A stretch of 64,000 bases of DNA from Yponomeuta sedellus. Taxonomy: Eukaryota; Arthropoda; Insecta; Lepidoptera; Yponomeutidae. The stretch covers positions 14,424,201 through 14,488,200 of the forward strand of contig OW203732.1 in assembly GCA_934045075.1 (NCBI GenBank), written 5' to 3'. Below are positions 9,859-22,468 of this stretch, one piece after another; the first letter of the stretch is position 1, and the number at the start of each line of letters is the position of its first letter. The notes beneath the pieces are model-generated. The model was not told the DNA's origin. It ran no database searches and saw nothing but the letters and a program-made list of their open reading frames with translations. The position numbers and the translations under genes were made by a program.

Positions 9859-11447
9859 TTTCCTAACTTTGATGAAACTAATATTATTATCATGTAAAAC
9901 AGCCGAGTTTAACAAGCGGGAACTAACCCAATAAATCTACCGGCCCTTCACACTTCATCGAATAATAGAGTGGGGTGGTGTCGTCAAGAACAATTAAGTA
10001 CACACCAAATGTATTTGGGAGCAATGGGCCTAGCACACGTTCAAAATATGATTTCAATAAATGATGTACAATACCAATACTTACAAACAAAACCTGATAT
10101 TTTTTTCAGCGCATGCAAAATTCTAACTGTTACTTTTGATAAACCACTACCGGTAACCAAAACAAAGTTCTTAATTATTAATTTTTTATAGTTGCAATTG
10201 AAATTGAACGATGAATTTGGTCATTCATTAGTGAAAAAAAAGTGTTTTCTTGTTTGCCAAAACCATTTTTAGGTTTTGAGTTATTCAAATAACACTGTAA
10301 CAATGTATAAGATTTTAGATTATGAGAATTGTATTAAAATATATATGAACATAAAATAATTACCATAGCACAAAAACGATAGTATAGGTTATCCGCTGTT
10401 GCTTTAAAAACAGGTGGCCTAAAATAAAAAACAGTGACGTGCTTTGTTGGGGTGAGGTGGGGTCTTGAAAGGATTGTTTTGTTGTATGCCGCTGTTTTAT
10501 GAACACAATTCATATCAAATTCTAGATTAAAACGCTAGAAGTACAAAATGTAAGTGACAGGATGAAAAAAGGCTTGAAACCTTAGTGAAACCTCCTGTGT
10601 GTCGATGTATTGGGCTCGTGCTAGGCCTAAATTCGAGGACAAAGCGACGGTCGGTCGCTGGAGCAATCCCGCGCGATATTAAGTTATCTCAGGTGCGAGG
10701 CAAATATACGAGCCCTTCTGCCGCCTTTGCGCTTCTTAACAACCTACCCCGGTGCGCCGTTCACATTCCTCCCCGCATGTTGCTCCACTGCTAGCAAAAG
10801 CAAGAAATACGCAGCTCTACGGTGAAGCTGGCGAAATTCTTCACAGCATCACCCGATGCGACCAAAAAATGCCCTTTGGCGCTTTAAAAGTTGCGCAGGA
10901 AAAGTTGGCGCTTTGAGGCTGTAAGGTTAAGCATGCATTTTTGAAGTAGGCATAATTAGCAGAAATTTTACATCTTATCACAACACATTAAATTTACATA
11001 CATAGAAATAGGAAGCCAACAATTTTTTAGCAGTCAGCCCTAGTTTGAGCAAATTGTGCAGGTGGAAGAAAAGCGACACAAACATCAGATTCAAAAATAT
11101 ACGAAGGAAGATCACAAGCCGTTATAATAAGTTGCATGCATGCACTGAAGATACACAATAAGCTATTTTGCAACAAATATGTAAATGTTGCATCCGAACA
11201 GCCTTTCAACTACAAGATGAAAGAATGACTAATAGTAAGACAGACGCCATACTTGCTTGTAACGTAGTACTAGAAAATAGCCAAATGTAGGTACCTACTC
11301 AATATTTTAAACATATTATTTCTTCTTCTACTTCAGGCTGTATTAGTCTACGTATTATTTGTTCCTTCGTAAATAAAGAAGATCGGCGAAAAGTATCGCT
11401 AAAAGTGTCACCAATAAAGTAGTATTAATCCAATTCGAAAATCTTTC
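9859..11447. other. No recognised gene, unit 1
   Basis: Includes a 69-codon open frame at 10585-10794 in a GC-richer patch and, at 11326-11350 on the minus strand, a scrap of RTE tail (TTCTTCTACTTCAGGCTGTA). Confidence 0.3.
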
Positions 11448-11900
11448 ACATAGTTTTATTCCATTGCCGTTTTAAGTTCGGACATACAAGCACAGAATTT
11501 GCCTGAGTCGTCAACGGAATACAAATGTTATAGGTACCAAAGTCAGTGGGTTGGCAAGGCACATCCCTTTTATCGCTGCAGTATTGCCACCGGTAGTAAG
11601 CAAGGCTTGATGCGGACGGCTGCGGGTGGTAATCGCAGTAATCACCAATTGAGTTTTACCAATGCAAGCCGAGTAACTTTGACATAGTTTTATTCCGTTG
11701 CCGCTTTAACTTCGCACATACAAATGCAGGATTTCCTTGAGACGTCAACGGGTATCCCTGTCAGTCAGTGGTTGGGTGCTGGTATACTTTTATCGCTAGA
11801 GAATTGCCCCCAGGAGCGAGCAGGGCGGGATGCGAACGGTAAGTAACAGCGCCCCGAGGTGGGGCCGCGGAATTATTGCGAATATATTTGTGATAACGTG
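11448..11900 (+). repeat. Degenerate 234-bp tandem duplication, unit 1
   Basis: ACATAGTTTTATTCC..TTGCCG, then TTTAA.TTCG.ACATACAA and GTCAACGG, occurs at 11448 and again at 11682 with many substitutions. It predates the large duplication, as both units carry it. Confidence 0.7.
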
Positions 11901-13001
11901 ATTCCGCGAGCGCCCATTGTGCGAGTGAACGCCGACGTCATATAAACTTATCCAATTACTTACAATTTATATTGGCGGAGTCAACATGTCAAGCGTGCTA
12001 TCTCTATAGCTTCTTAGCTCTACTTTTAAACGGAGCGGAGTTTATTTGTTGACTTGTGAGGCTAATTTAGTATTTTTTGTTCTCTTTAATAGCTAACAAT
12101 AGTTAGTTAACTAGATATTCTATGGCTAGGAGAGTGTAAATGTTTTTATATCTTTTCAAAACATTGTAATTCAGCTAAAACATGTACCGAGTACCTACTA
12201 CAGCATCTATTAGTTATTTTTCATCTAGGTAAAGTCCTAGGTAAACCTTAACCTCCTTAGTCCTTACCTTGAAAATAACAATAGGACCTATTGTCGATAG
12301 AAGTCTTTAAGGTGTCTTTCTTTGCTCTACATTTCGTATGATCGAGAAGTCGGAGTAAATCCCTTGGAACCCGAAGGGTTACTTTGGAGTCAAATAATAT
12401 GTAATCTCTCTAGAGGCTGTTAATAATGTTCACTTCAGAAGTATGTCTCACTACCGTGAGCGTACCTATGCGTTCTACACATTTACGCTGCGGAGGATTT
12501 TGCCATATAAACAGGAAAGTTGAACTGTCTTCATTTATAAGTAGAGGCGACAGTAGCCATTAACCCACTAATATTTATTTACAGTTTCGCCCGTAACGCA
12601 GTCAAATAAAAAAAGTTTAGTTTTTAAAATTTTGTTAAATGATTTATATTATGTTTAGTTTAAACAAATAATAATATATTATAAACAATGATTTGACATT
12701 TCTGTCAACTCTTTGCTTATATCTATAACTAACACCCGCTCTTTATTTCCTACAATTAAAAAAATATATACGTACCTACATACCTAGAAAAATAAATCAC
12801 GTAAGTACACACGTTGAAGTTCACTCATGATAAGGTCTGACAAACAAAAGGAAACTTTATGTGAACGAAAACTTAATCGAACGCTTCGTACTGAGTTGAC
12901 TTGCGGATATGAGATATCTCATGGCATAGTTGAGTGATCACCGTGAGTATTAAAGGCCTGACCTGTAACAGTTGGCCTCGCCGGTAATCCGTCGGCTCGA
13001 G
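11901..13001. other. No gene seen, unit 1
   Basis: AT-rich stretch without open frames above 60 codons or recognisable repeats. Confidence 0.35.
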
Positions 13002-13467
13002 GGATAACCCCTCGGCATTAAATCAACAATTTCATTAAAACTACAGTGCTATTTATCAGTGACATACGGCGGCGATAAGGAAAGAGGTGCCTTAACAGTC
13101 ATTTTGTCGATTTTTTTTGTTGCGAGGCTCTATCGCTTCATTTGGCTGTTCGTATTAGATACAGCTCGAAGAATAGCTCAGTCGAAGTGGCAGTGGGCGG
13201 GGCACATAGCTCGAAGAACTGATGGCCGTTCGAAGGATAACCCCTCAGCATTAAATCAACAATTTCATTAAAACTACACTGCTATTTATCAGAGACATAC
13301 GGCGGCATTAACGAAAGAGGTACCTTAACCGTCATTTTGACGATTTATTTTTGTTGTGAGGATCTATCGCTTCATTTGGCTGTTCATATTAGATACAGCT
13401 CAAAGAATAGCTCAGTCGAAGTAGCAGTGGGCGGGGCACATAGCAGGAAGAACTGGTGGCCGTTGGG
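13002..13467 (+). repeat. 233-bp tandem duplication inside RTE remnant, unit 1
   Basis: GGATAACCCCTC begins both copies (13002 and 13235). Each copy ends within the same reverse-transcriptase segment (IAQS.. WAGHIA), so the duplication occurred in the LINE fragment and its flank before the SINE insertion. Confidence 0.8.
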
Positions 13468-13956
13468 GCAAAAAAGTTCTGATCTTCCTGTATCGCGGGA
13501 GGGTTGGGCCATACTCCACCACGGGGGGCCGGGTCCGGTTGGTGGAGGATTGTAAGACAGTGGCGGGCCTTGCTGTCGGAAGTTATCAAGCCGCCCATGG
13601 GGCCTCTGACGTGGCTTAGCAACTGCCATTACTTGACAGCCGGCACCAACGGCTTGACGTGCCTTGCGAAGCACGGGAGCGCTTGGAAAGATGCCACTAG
13701 CGGTGGTCACGGGACGCTCAGTCGTCCCGTACCTGGCCGCGCCTGTTGTTGCTTAACCTAGTGATTGATTCCAATCACTCGGTTCGCCTAGGCCACGAGC
13801 GCTTACTAAAATAAAAAAAAACCTGGTGATCTGGCGACTACGGACCGGAAAATGAAGCGAGCGGCGGGGAGTCGCTGGATGCGGTCGGCACAAGACCGTG
13901 AAGCTTGGAAAACCATGAGGGAGGCCTATGTCCTGCAGTGGGCTTCAAATGGCTGA
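13159..13956 (+). pseudogene. RTE-type LINE ORF end, broken by duplication and a SINE, unit 1
   Basis: 13159-13228 encodes ARRIAQSKWQWAGHIARRTD; the diverged second copy follows at about 13393-13480. After the SINE, 13872-13956 encodes SRWMRSAQDREAWKTMREAY then VLQWASNG and a stop, with the TGATGATGACGAT LINE tail behind it. Order and motifs match the C-terminal part of RTE-clade reverse transcriptases. The polymerase domain itself is absent, so it is inactive. Confidence 0.75.
13486..13827 (-). repeat. 5S-type SINE nested in the RTE remnant, unit 1
   Basis: Carries the 5S-like head at the right (minus strand GGTTAAGCAAC, then GCGCGGCCAGGTACGGGACG) and most of the body. It lacks the terminal CAGCAGTGGGGAC tail. 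GATCT at 13481-13485 and 13828-13832 may be its 5-bp target repeat; this is weak. Confidence 0.65.
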
Positions 13957-14029
13957 TGATGACGATCATGATTCGCGTATGTGCCGATAATTTATGATAC
14001 ATTGCAGGTTTTACAAAAATGAGTAAAAC

Positions 14030-14374
14030 TTATCGACGGAAAACCCACAATGTAATATCCTCCGCAACATTCTCGAATAAGGGAGACGAAAGGGTATCAA
14101 TTATGAAGTATCCTTTCAAGTCTGTAATAAAATATGAGCTGTGTAAAGCATTCATCAAAGAGGAGTCAATAGAGGCTCCTTGGATCCGGGGTTGTGTCGA
14201 CAGATGCAATCTAATGACGTTTGACTTTTTATCTTTGCTATTAAAGATATGAGTAAGCTTAAATTGAGAAGTAAACTTATTGATCTCCCCTTTAATAATT
14301 CTTGTGTTCGATAAATCGCCATCCACATTAGTTTGCCAAGGTTGATCAAATTTCTTCACCAATTCTAAAGGCAT
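14030..14374 (-). other. Unrecognised 114-codon open frame, unit 2 copy
   Basis: Same frame as at 7,736, but the duplication junction replaces its last residues with VFRR. One residue change (Leu to Phe, SSYF) and one in KGEI.K distinguish it. Its frame is kept, but with so little divergence that says nothing about selection. Confidence 0.25.
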
Positions 14375-14607
14375 CCCACTACTTTTTCTGGACTAGCATA
14401 GATCACAAAGAGGCATCTAGAAATTTCTCTTGCGAATATTACTCTTCAAGCCGCCATGGGCTCTAGGTGCAGCATGAAAGCTCTTCCTTTACCTATCTAA
14501 GAAATCCTTTCTATGACATTGTTGTTTGGTTTAAGTATGACTATAGACAGAATGACATTACAGCAACAAAAACGTGATCCCTGTTCTGTTCTAACATAAG
14601 CTGTTAT

Positions 14608-14978
14608 CGATATCAACCCTTGTGTGTCCCCACTGCTGGGGCACGGGTCTCTTCCTGTATTGCAGGAAGGTTAGGCCATACTCCACCACGGGGGCCAAGT
14701 CCGGGTTGGTGGAGGATTGTAAGACAGTGGCGAGCCTTACTGTCAGAAGTTCTCAAGCCGCCCATAAGGCCTCTGACATGGCTTAACGACTGTCATTACA
14801 TGACAGCCGGCACCAACGGCTTAACGTGCCTTGCGAAGCACGGAAGCGCTCAGAAAAATGCCACTAGCGGTAGTCACGGGATGGTCACACATCCCGCACC
14901 TGGCCGCGCCTGTTGTTGCTTAACTCAAGTGATTGATTTCAATCACTCGGTAGGACCAGGCCACGAGCACCTCTAAAC
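14608..14978 (-). repeat. 5S-type SINE, full-length, unit 2
   Basis: Duplicate of the 7,970 insertion with its 11-bp TAAGCTGTTAT flanks. One visible difference (CCCC for CCTC near the tail) restores the consensus. Confidence 0.8.
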
Positions 14979-15640
14979 TAAGCTGTTATAGCCTTATATT
15001 ATAATAACAATAATGCTTGTTATGCTATACTGCTTTTTTTCTGACTGTCGATATCGTTTTTATTTTGAAACAAATAAGTATTTCGTGGTTTGCTCTGTGC
15101 ATTTTGAATATTTTTATTGCACAAGTTGCGGTTGGCAGCATTTCTTGCCCGTCAGGAAATCGACTTTCTATCCAGTATTACCTTGTAAAGCTATGTCAAA
15201 GTACTTAAGCTAATTGTAGTGGGGCAAAAACTTGTGGTAGATTAAGGCTGTACTTATTATATTTCTTAGCAGTTTCTCTTAGATTCTAATGATAAATTGG
15301 TAAATTCCGCGGTATTTCCACTCGAGAAAATATCAAGGCATTGGATGTAGACACTTTCAATTAGGTTTCTCATTCAATGAAATGCTAATTATCTGTACGA
15401 TGAATGCCAGACACCAAAGCACAATTCAACTTTACAACATTCGCCTTTCCGATGTGATTTTATGGTTATTTTCTCATTTGCGGCGATAACTGTTCGTTCA
15501 TTCCTCGCGTGCGACCGATCATCATCAATCAAGTTTCTCTTTCGTCACATTTTGCCTGCTCTGCGTAAAACTCTTCTGACCTTTACGATATTTGGTTTAG
15601 GTTTCAAATAACCTTTAAATAACGCTATATCGCTCTGTAA

Positions 15641-15874
15641 ATAAATATTCATGGACATATTACACAGCTCTCGTTAGCCCTATACTAAGTACAACTAAAT
15701 GACTTGAGTTATAGATGCTAACTCGACGATAGATTTAATACATACAATAGATAACATCCAAGATCCAAGACAAACTAGAAAAGTTCGTTTCCTAGCTTGA
15801 CCCGGCCGGGGATCGAACCCGAGACCTTCGGTTTTACAGTCAGCGTGCCAAACCGCTGCGCCACCGAGGCCGTC
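15641..15874 (-). repeat. tRNA-derived SINE, family B, unit 2
   Basis: Duplicate of 8994-9225. Its AT-rich 3' end is 11 bp shorter (AATA repeats). Confidence 0.75.
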
Positions 15875-16031
15875 ACCTGTAGGCAAACACTTATTTTTAT
15901 ATTTCGCAACTTTATCTAGAACGTAAATATTTCATTCGGCTTAGGCTGCCTAGGGCAACATCTTAAACCGCAGATTAATGATAACCTGGCTAGACACGTA
16001 AATTAAATAAATAAAATATAAACGATTTTTA

Positions 16032-16512
16032 CTAAGGGACTCTTAGGGAACGCTCCGTCCGTCCGACAGAGCCCATGTCTCGCGAAAGGAGGTCGAATAA
16101 TGCAATAAATTCCACAAGAGACGAATTGAATTGTCTTTTTGTATCGGCAAATAAACTGGGCAACGTTCTGTGAAGCGGATTAGTGCCGAAATTGGAAGTA
16201 GGCGGACTAGTGCGGCTAATTCGGGCTTTCGTTCTACGCCTATTACTTGCCGTAATGTGCCCTTTAACTTTTATGGGGCAAAGTTGTGTAATAGCGGCCG
16301 GGCCGTCGTCCACTGGGTCTAATATAGGGCGAGTTTTATCAGTACTTTCACTAAAATTTGCACTAACTCTGCGACTTTGTGGATGTATACGAGAAACAGC
16401 GTTTAGAGCGGGCGTTATTAACAAAACTTCTAATTTTATGTCTTTTTTTGCAGGTAAGCCTGATCTTCTGACAAATCATCACAGCTCTACGAGGCACTTT
16501 GGTATAATTTGA
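16032..16512. other. GC-richer block open on both strands, unit 2
   Basis: Duplicate of 9378-9858 with a few substitutions. Both overlapping frames remain open. Confidence 0.2.
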
Positions 16513-18101
16513 TTTCCTAACTTTGATGAAACTAATATTATTATCATGTAAAACAGCCGAGTTTAACAAGCGGGAACTAACCCAATAAATCTACCGGCCC
16601 TTCACACTTCATCGAATAATAGAGTGGGGTGGTGTCGTCAAGAACAATTAAGTACACACCAAATGTATTTGGGAGCAATGGGCCTAGCACACGTTCAAAA
16701 TATGATTTCAATAAATGATGTACAATACCAATACTTACAAACAAAACCTGATATTTTTTTCAGCGCATGCAAAATTCTAACTGTTACTTTTGATAAACCA
16801 CTACCGGTAACCAAAACAAAGTTCTTAATTATTAATTTTTTATAGTTGCAATTGAAATTTGACGATGAATTTGGTCATTCATTAGTGAAAAAAAAGTGTT
16901 TTCTTGTTTGCCAAAACCATTTTTAGGTTTTGAGTTATTCAAATAACACTGTAACAATGTATAAGATTTTAGATTATGAGAATTGTATTAAAATATATAT
17001 GAACATAAAATAATTACCATAGCGCAAAAACGATAGTATAGGTTATCCGCTGTTGCTTTGAAAACAGGTGGCCTAAAATAAAAAACAGTGACGTGCTTTG
17101 TTGGGGTGAGGTGGGGTCTTGAAAGGATTGTTTTGTTGTATGCCGCTGTTTTATGAACACAATTCATATCAAATTCTAGATTAAAACGCTAGAAGTACAA
17201 AATGTAAGTGACAGGATGAAAAAAGGCTTGAAACCTTAGTGAAACCTCCTGTGTGTCGATGTATTGGGCTCGTGCTAGGCCTAAATTCGAGGACAAAGCG
17301 ACGGTCGGTCGCTGGAGCAATCCCGCGCGATATTAAGTTATCTCAGGTGCGAGGCAAATATACGAGCCCTTCTGCCGCCTTTGCGCTTCTTAACAACCTA
17401 CCCCGGTGCGCCGTTCACATTCCTCCCCGCATGTTGCTCCACTGCTAGCAAAAGCAAGAAATACGCAGCTCTACGGTGAAGCTGGCGAAATTCTTCACAG
17501 CATCACCCGATGCGACCAAAAAATGCCCTTTGGCGCTTTAAAAGTTGCGCAGGAAAAGTTGGCGCTTTGAGGCTGTAAGGTTAAGCATGCATTTTTGAAG
17601 TAGGCATAATTAGCAGAAATTTTACATCTTATCACAACACATTAAATTTACATACATAGAAATAGGAAGCCAACAATTTTTTAGCAGTCAGCCCTAGTTT
17701 GAGCAAATTGTGCAGGTGGAAGAAAAGCGACACAAACATCAGATTCAAAAATATACGAAGGTAGATCACAAGCCGTTATAATAAGTTGCATGCATGCACT
17801 GAAGATACACAATAAGCTATTTTGCAACAAATATGTAAATGTTGCATCCGAACAGCCTTTCAACTACAAGATGAAAGAATGACTAATAGTAAGACAGACG
17901 CCATACTTGCTTGTAACGTAGTACTAGAAAATAGCCAAATGTAGGTACCTACTCAATATTTTAAACATATTATTTCTTCTTCTACTTCAGGCTATATTAG
18001 TCTACGTATTATTTGTTCCTTCGTAAATAAAGAAGATCGGCGAAAAGTATCGCTAAAAGTGTCACCAATAAAGTAGTATTAATCCAATTCGAAAATCTTT
18101 C

Positions 18102-18554
18102 ACATAGTTTTATTCCATTGCCGTTTTAAGTTCGGACATACAAGCACAGAATTTGCCTGAGTCGTCAACGGAATACAAATGTTATAGGTACCAAAGTCAG
18201 TGGGTTGGCAAGGCACATCCCTTTTATCGCTGCAGTATTGCCACCGGTAGTAAGCAAGGCTTGATGCGGACGGCTGCGGGTGGTAATCGCAGTAATCACC
18301 AATTGAGTTTTACCAATGCAAGCCGAGTAACTTTGACATAGTTTTATTCCGTTGCCGCTTTAACTTCGCACATACAAATGCAGGATTTCCTTGAGACGTC
18401 AACGGGTATCCCTGTCAGTCAGTGGTTGGGTGCTGGTATACTTTTATCGCTAGAGAATTGCCCCCAGGAGCGAGCAGGGCGGGATGCGAACGGTAAGTAA
18501 CAGCGCCCCGAGGTGGGGCCGCGGAATTATTGCGAATATATTTGTGATAACGTG
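18102..18554 (+). repeat. Degenerate 234-bp tandem duplication, unit 2
   Basis: Duplicate of 11448-11900. Confidence 0.7.
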
Positions 18555-19655
18555 ATTCCGCGAGCGCCCATTGTGCGAGTGAACGCCGACGTCATATAAA
18601 CTTATCCAATTACTTACAATTTATATTGGCGGAGTCAACATGTCAAGCGTGCTATCTCTATAGCTTCTTAGCTCTACTTTTAAACGGAGCGGAGTTTATT
18701 TGTTGACTTGTGAGGCTAATTTAGTATTTTTTGTTCTCTTTAATAGCTAACAATAGTTAGTTAACTAGATATTCTATGGCTAGGAGAGTGTAAATGTTTT
18801 TATATCTTTTCAAAACATTGTAATTCAGCTAAAACATGTACCGAGTACCTACTACAGCATCTATTAGTTATTTTTCATCTAGGTAAAGTCCTAGGTAAAC
18901 CTTAACCTCCTTAGTCCTTACCTTGAAAATAACAATAGGACCTATTGTCGATAGAAGTCTTTAAGGTGTCTTTCTTTGCTCTACATTTCGTATGATCGAG
19001 AAGTCGGAGTAAATCCCTTGGAACCCGAAGGGTTACTTTGGAGTCAAATAATATGTAATCTCTCTAGAGGCTGTTAATAATGTTCACTTCAGAAGTATGT
19101 CTCACTACCGTGAGCGTACCTATGCGTTCTACACATTTACGCTGCGGAGGATTTTGCCATATAAACAGGAAAGTTGAACTGTCTTCATTTATAAGTAGAG
19201 GCGACAGTAGCCATTAACCCACTAATATTTATTTACAGTTTCGCCCGTAACGCAGTCAAATAAAAAAAGTTTAGTTTTTAAAATTTTGTTAAATGATTTA
19301 TATTATGTTTAGTTTAAACAAATAATAATATATTATAAACAATGATTTGACATTTCTGTCAACTCTTTGCTTATATCTATAACTAACACCCGCTCTTTAT
19401 TTCCTACAATTAAAAAAATATATACGTACCTACATACCTAGAAAAATAAATCACGTAAGTACACACGTTGAAGTTCACTCATGATAAGGTCTGACAAACA
19501 AAAGGAAACTTTATGTGAACGAAAACTTAATCGAACGCTTCGTACTGAGTTGACTTGCGGATATGAGATATCTCATGGCATAGTTGAGTGATCACCGTGA
19601 GTATTAAAGGCCTGACCTGTAACAGTTGGCCTCGCCGGTAATCCGTCGGCTCGAG

Positions 19656-20121
19656 GGATAACCCCTCGGCATTAAATCAACAATTTCATTAAAACTACAG
19701 TGCTATTTATCAGTGACATACGGCGGCGATAAGGAAAGAGGTGCCTTAACAGTCATTTTGTCGATTTTTTTTGTTGCGAGGCTCTATCGCTTCATTTGGC
19801 TGTTCGTATTAGATACAGCTCGAAGAATAGCTCAGTCGAAGTGGCAGTGGGCGGGGCACATAGCTCGAAGAACTGATGGCCGTTCGAAGGATAACCCCTC
19901 AGCATTAAATCAACAATTTCATTAAAACTACACTGCTATTTATCAGAGACATACGGCGGCATTAACGAAAGAGGTACCTTAACCGTCATTTTGACGATTT
20001 ATTTTTGTTGTGAGGATCTATCGCTTCATTTGGCTGTTCATATTAGATACAGCTCAAAGAATAGCTCAGTCGAAGTAGCAGTGGGCGGGGCACATAGCAG
20101 GAAGAACTGGTGGCCGTTGGG
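19656..20121 (+). repeat. 233-bp tandem duplication, unit 2
   Basis: Duplicate of 13002-13467. Confidence 0.8.
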
Positions 20122-20610
20122 GCAAAAAAGTTCTGATCTTCCTGTATCGCGGGAGGGTTGGGCCATACTCCACCACGGGGGGCCGGGTCCGGTTGGTGGA
20201 GGGTTGTAAGACAGTGGCGGGCCTTGCTGTCGGAAGTTATCAAGCCGCCCATGGGGCCTCTGACGTGGCTTAGCGACTGCCATTACTTGACAGCCGGCAC
20301 CAACGGCTTGACGTGCCTTGCGAAGCACGGGAGCGCTTGGAAAGATGCCACTAGCGGTGGTCACGGGACGCTCAGTCGTCCCGTACCTGGCCGCGCCTGT
20401 TGTTGCTTAACCTAGTGATTGATTCCAATCACTCGGTTCGCCTAGGCCACGAGCGCTTACTAAAATAAAAAAAAACCTGGTGATCTGGCGACTACGGACC
20501 GGAAAATGAAGCGAGCGGCGGGGAGTCGCTGGATGCGGTCGGCACAAGACCGTGAAGCTTGGAAAACCATGAGGGAGGCCTATGTCCTGCAGTGGGCTTC
20601 AAATGGCTGA
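19813..20610 (+). pseudogene. RTE-type LINE ORF end, unit 2
   Basis: Duplicate of 13159-13956, again ending VLQWASNG and a stop followed by TGATGATGACG. Confidence 0.75.
20140..20481 (-). repeat. 5S-type SINE nested in the RTE remnant, unit 2
   Basis: Duplicate of 13486-13827 with two visible A/G differences. Confidence 0.65.
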
Positions 20611-20700
20611 TGATGACGATCATGATTCGCGTATGTGCCGATAATTTATGATACATTGCAGGTTTTACAAAAATGAGTAAAACTTATCGACGGAAAACCC

Positions 20701-21136
20701 GATATGGATGGTTAATATGAGCCAAATTAGTAAGAATGAGTTACCAAAAGAGACAAAGGGCGTAAGATTAGGTTGTTTGTTACTAAATCGCGCCTAATTG
20801 GCACAATAATACAAGTATCAACGACTCTTACCCTATTATTACTACGTAAATTGATTAAACTAAGCTTAGCCCTTAAGTAACCTCATCTTATGAACAGTCG
20901 ACCATTTTTTATTCATTTTTATCAGTCTTGATAAAATTTAGTACACAGTAGCTCACAAATATTCTATTACGTCTGCAATTATGTATTATAACATTTTTAC
21001 ATTGTCGCGGACAAAACAAACTTCGCTGTTCTACTCAAGTGATTATTAATGTTATATATAAATAAAGTGTATTATTTGTATAATTAGCGTAATATTAAAC
21101 TGCATGTAAAGTGCATTTTAATTTGCTATGCGTGTA
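20701..21136. other. No gene seen
   Basis: AT-rich unique sequence just right of the duplication. Confidence 0.35.
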
Positions 21137-21361
21137 CAGTCTGTTAGCTTTTAGAATATACCTCGGGCTCTAGAGTAGGCATCGGTTTTCGCCGAAAGCA
21201 CACGAGTGTAGTACTACTTCCTGCTCTGTATAAAACTTTTCTTCACTATTTTGAAAAGTATTGTTATTTATAAATAACAATACAATATATACCTTACCTT
21301 ATTGCAATATAAACGGTCTATCCGATAGTAGCCGAGGTATATTCTAAAACCTAACAGACTG
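21137..21361. mobile_element. TA-flanked MITE, copy 1
   Basis: Inverted ends CAGTCTGTTAGCTTTTAGAA and CTAACAGACTG about 27 bp long, with TA on both sides (21135-21136, 21362-21363). 225 bp. The terminal repeats and TA target fit a non-autonomous Tc1/mariner-like element. Inside are AACTTTTCTTCAC and an inverted TTGTTATTTATAAATAACAA. Confidence 0.75.
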
Positions 21362-21885
21362 TAACTATTAAAGGAATTTGACGAACAAAAGAAATTATAA
21401 ATAATACGTATTTAGGAACATATTTTCCCGCTACAATCACTGAGATTGCGAGCCAAAATAAAAACACTAAAGTAACCCAATTAAAATCTCGGAGTGGAAG
21501 GAAGAATTATAAAATCTCGCTAAAAGGGGAGTTTTCATCAAAAACCTCATCGGAAATTGTCCCGCGCCACCGGTTTTGCCATGGACTGTGTATGCAAAGA
21601 CAGATTAACATCTAGAACTGTATGGATGACTTTTTGTCCGTTTTTTTTTTACTTTTCTTCAGTAGATTTTTATTTCAGATAAAGATTATTTTTTTCAAGA
21701 AAACTTAAGTCACAATAGTTTGTGGCGACTGTAAGACCGATATCAATAAATTCTGCAACGTATAGTAGATCCAATACCAAATACCACTGAAATTGTTTAT
21801 TTGAACTTGCTATCGAATCATTATTTCACGGTCCGCAAGCAGAGCAACAACGTTGGACTAAGTATCCTTAAAATTATTAATCTAA

Positions 21886-22430
21886 ATAAAATTTTCGTAA
21901 ACACTAAACATTATTAAATTAACGCCGTTTTCACTAACTTGATTGTATGGAATCAGGCGTTACTGTGCGGAAATCCATAATAGCATTAAGATGTGAAAAT
22001 TACTGACTGCGCCTGTGGATAGAACAATTGAAATACTGCTGATACTCAGTATATTGTAAAATTTTAATTTTTTGATAAAATTTTCGTAAACACTAAACAT
22101 TTTTAAATTAACGCCGTTTTCACTAACTTGATTGTATGGAATCAGGCGTTACTGTGCGGAAATCCATAATAGCATTAAGATGTGAAAATTACTGACTGCG
22201 CCTGTGGATAGAACAATTGAAATACTGCTGATACTCAGTATATTGTAAAATTTTAATTTTTTGATAAAATTTTCGTAAACACTAAACATTTTTAAATTAA
22301 CGCCGTTTTCACTAAATTGATTGTATGGAATCAGGCGTTACTGTGCGGAAATCCATAATAGCATTAAGATGTGAAAATTACTGACTGCGCCTGTGAATAG
22401 AACAATTGAAATACTGCTGATACTCAGTAT
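21886..22430 (+). repeat. 189-bp tandem repeat, nearly 3 copies
   Basis: Units start at 21886, 22075 and 22264 (ATAAAATTTTCGTAAACACT). Copies differ by a handful of substitutions; the last is cut short after GATACTCAGTATTGTA. The unit contains two GC-richer words, GGCGTTACTGTGCGG and CTGACTGCGCCTGT. The array sits between MITE copies 1 and 2. Confidence 0.95.
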
Positions 22431-22468
22431 TGTATTAACTAAGTAATTTGCTAAAGAAAACATAATCA

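Larger units (their letters stand above)
7409..14046 (+). repeat. Large tandem duplication, unit 1 (6,638 bp)
   Basis: Aligns colinearly with 14,047-20,700. By eye I found about fourteen substitutions and four indels: +23 bp at about 15,175, -1 at 15,290, -11 near 15,645 and +5 near 16,005. These account exactly for the length difference of 16 bp. Unit 1 starts at ACAATGTAATATCC after CTTTCC and ends with CGGAAAACCC. It is a direct head-to-tail repeat with only about 2 bp of shared sequence at the junction. Confidence 0.95.
14047..20700 (+). repeat. Large tandem duplication, unit 2 (6,654 bp)
   Basis: Second copy of the unit described at 7,409. Its right edge, CGGAAAACCC|GATATGG, marks the ancestral right breakpoint. 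The copy carries every nested element of unit 1 at an offset of 6,638-6,654 bp. Confidence 0.95.
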
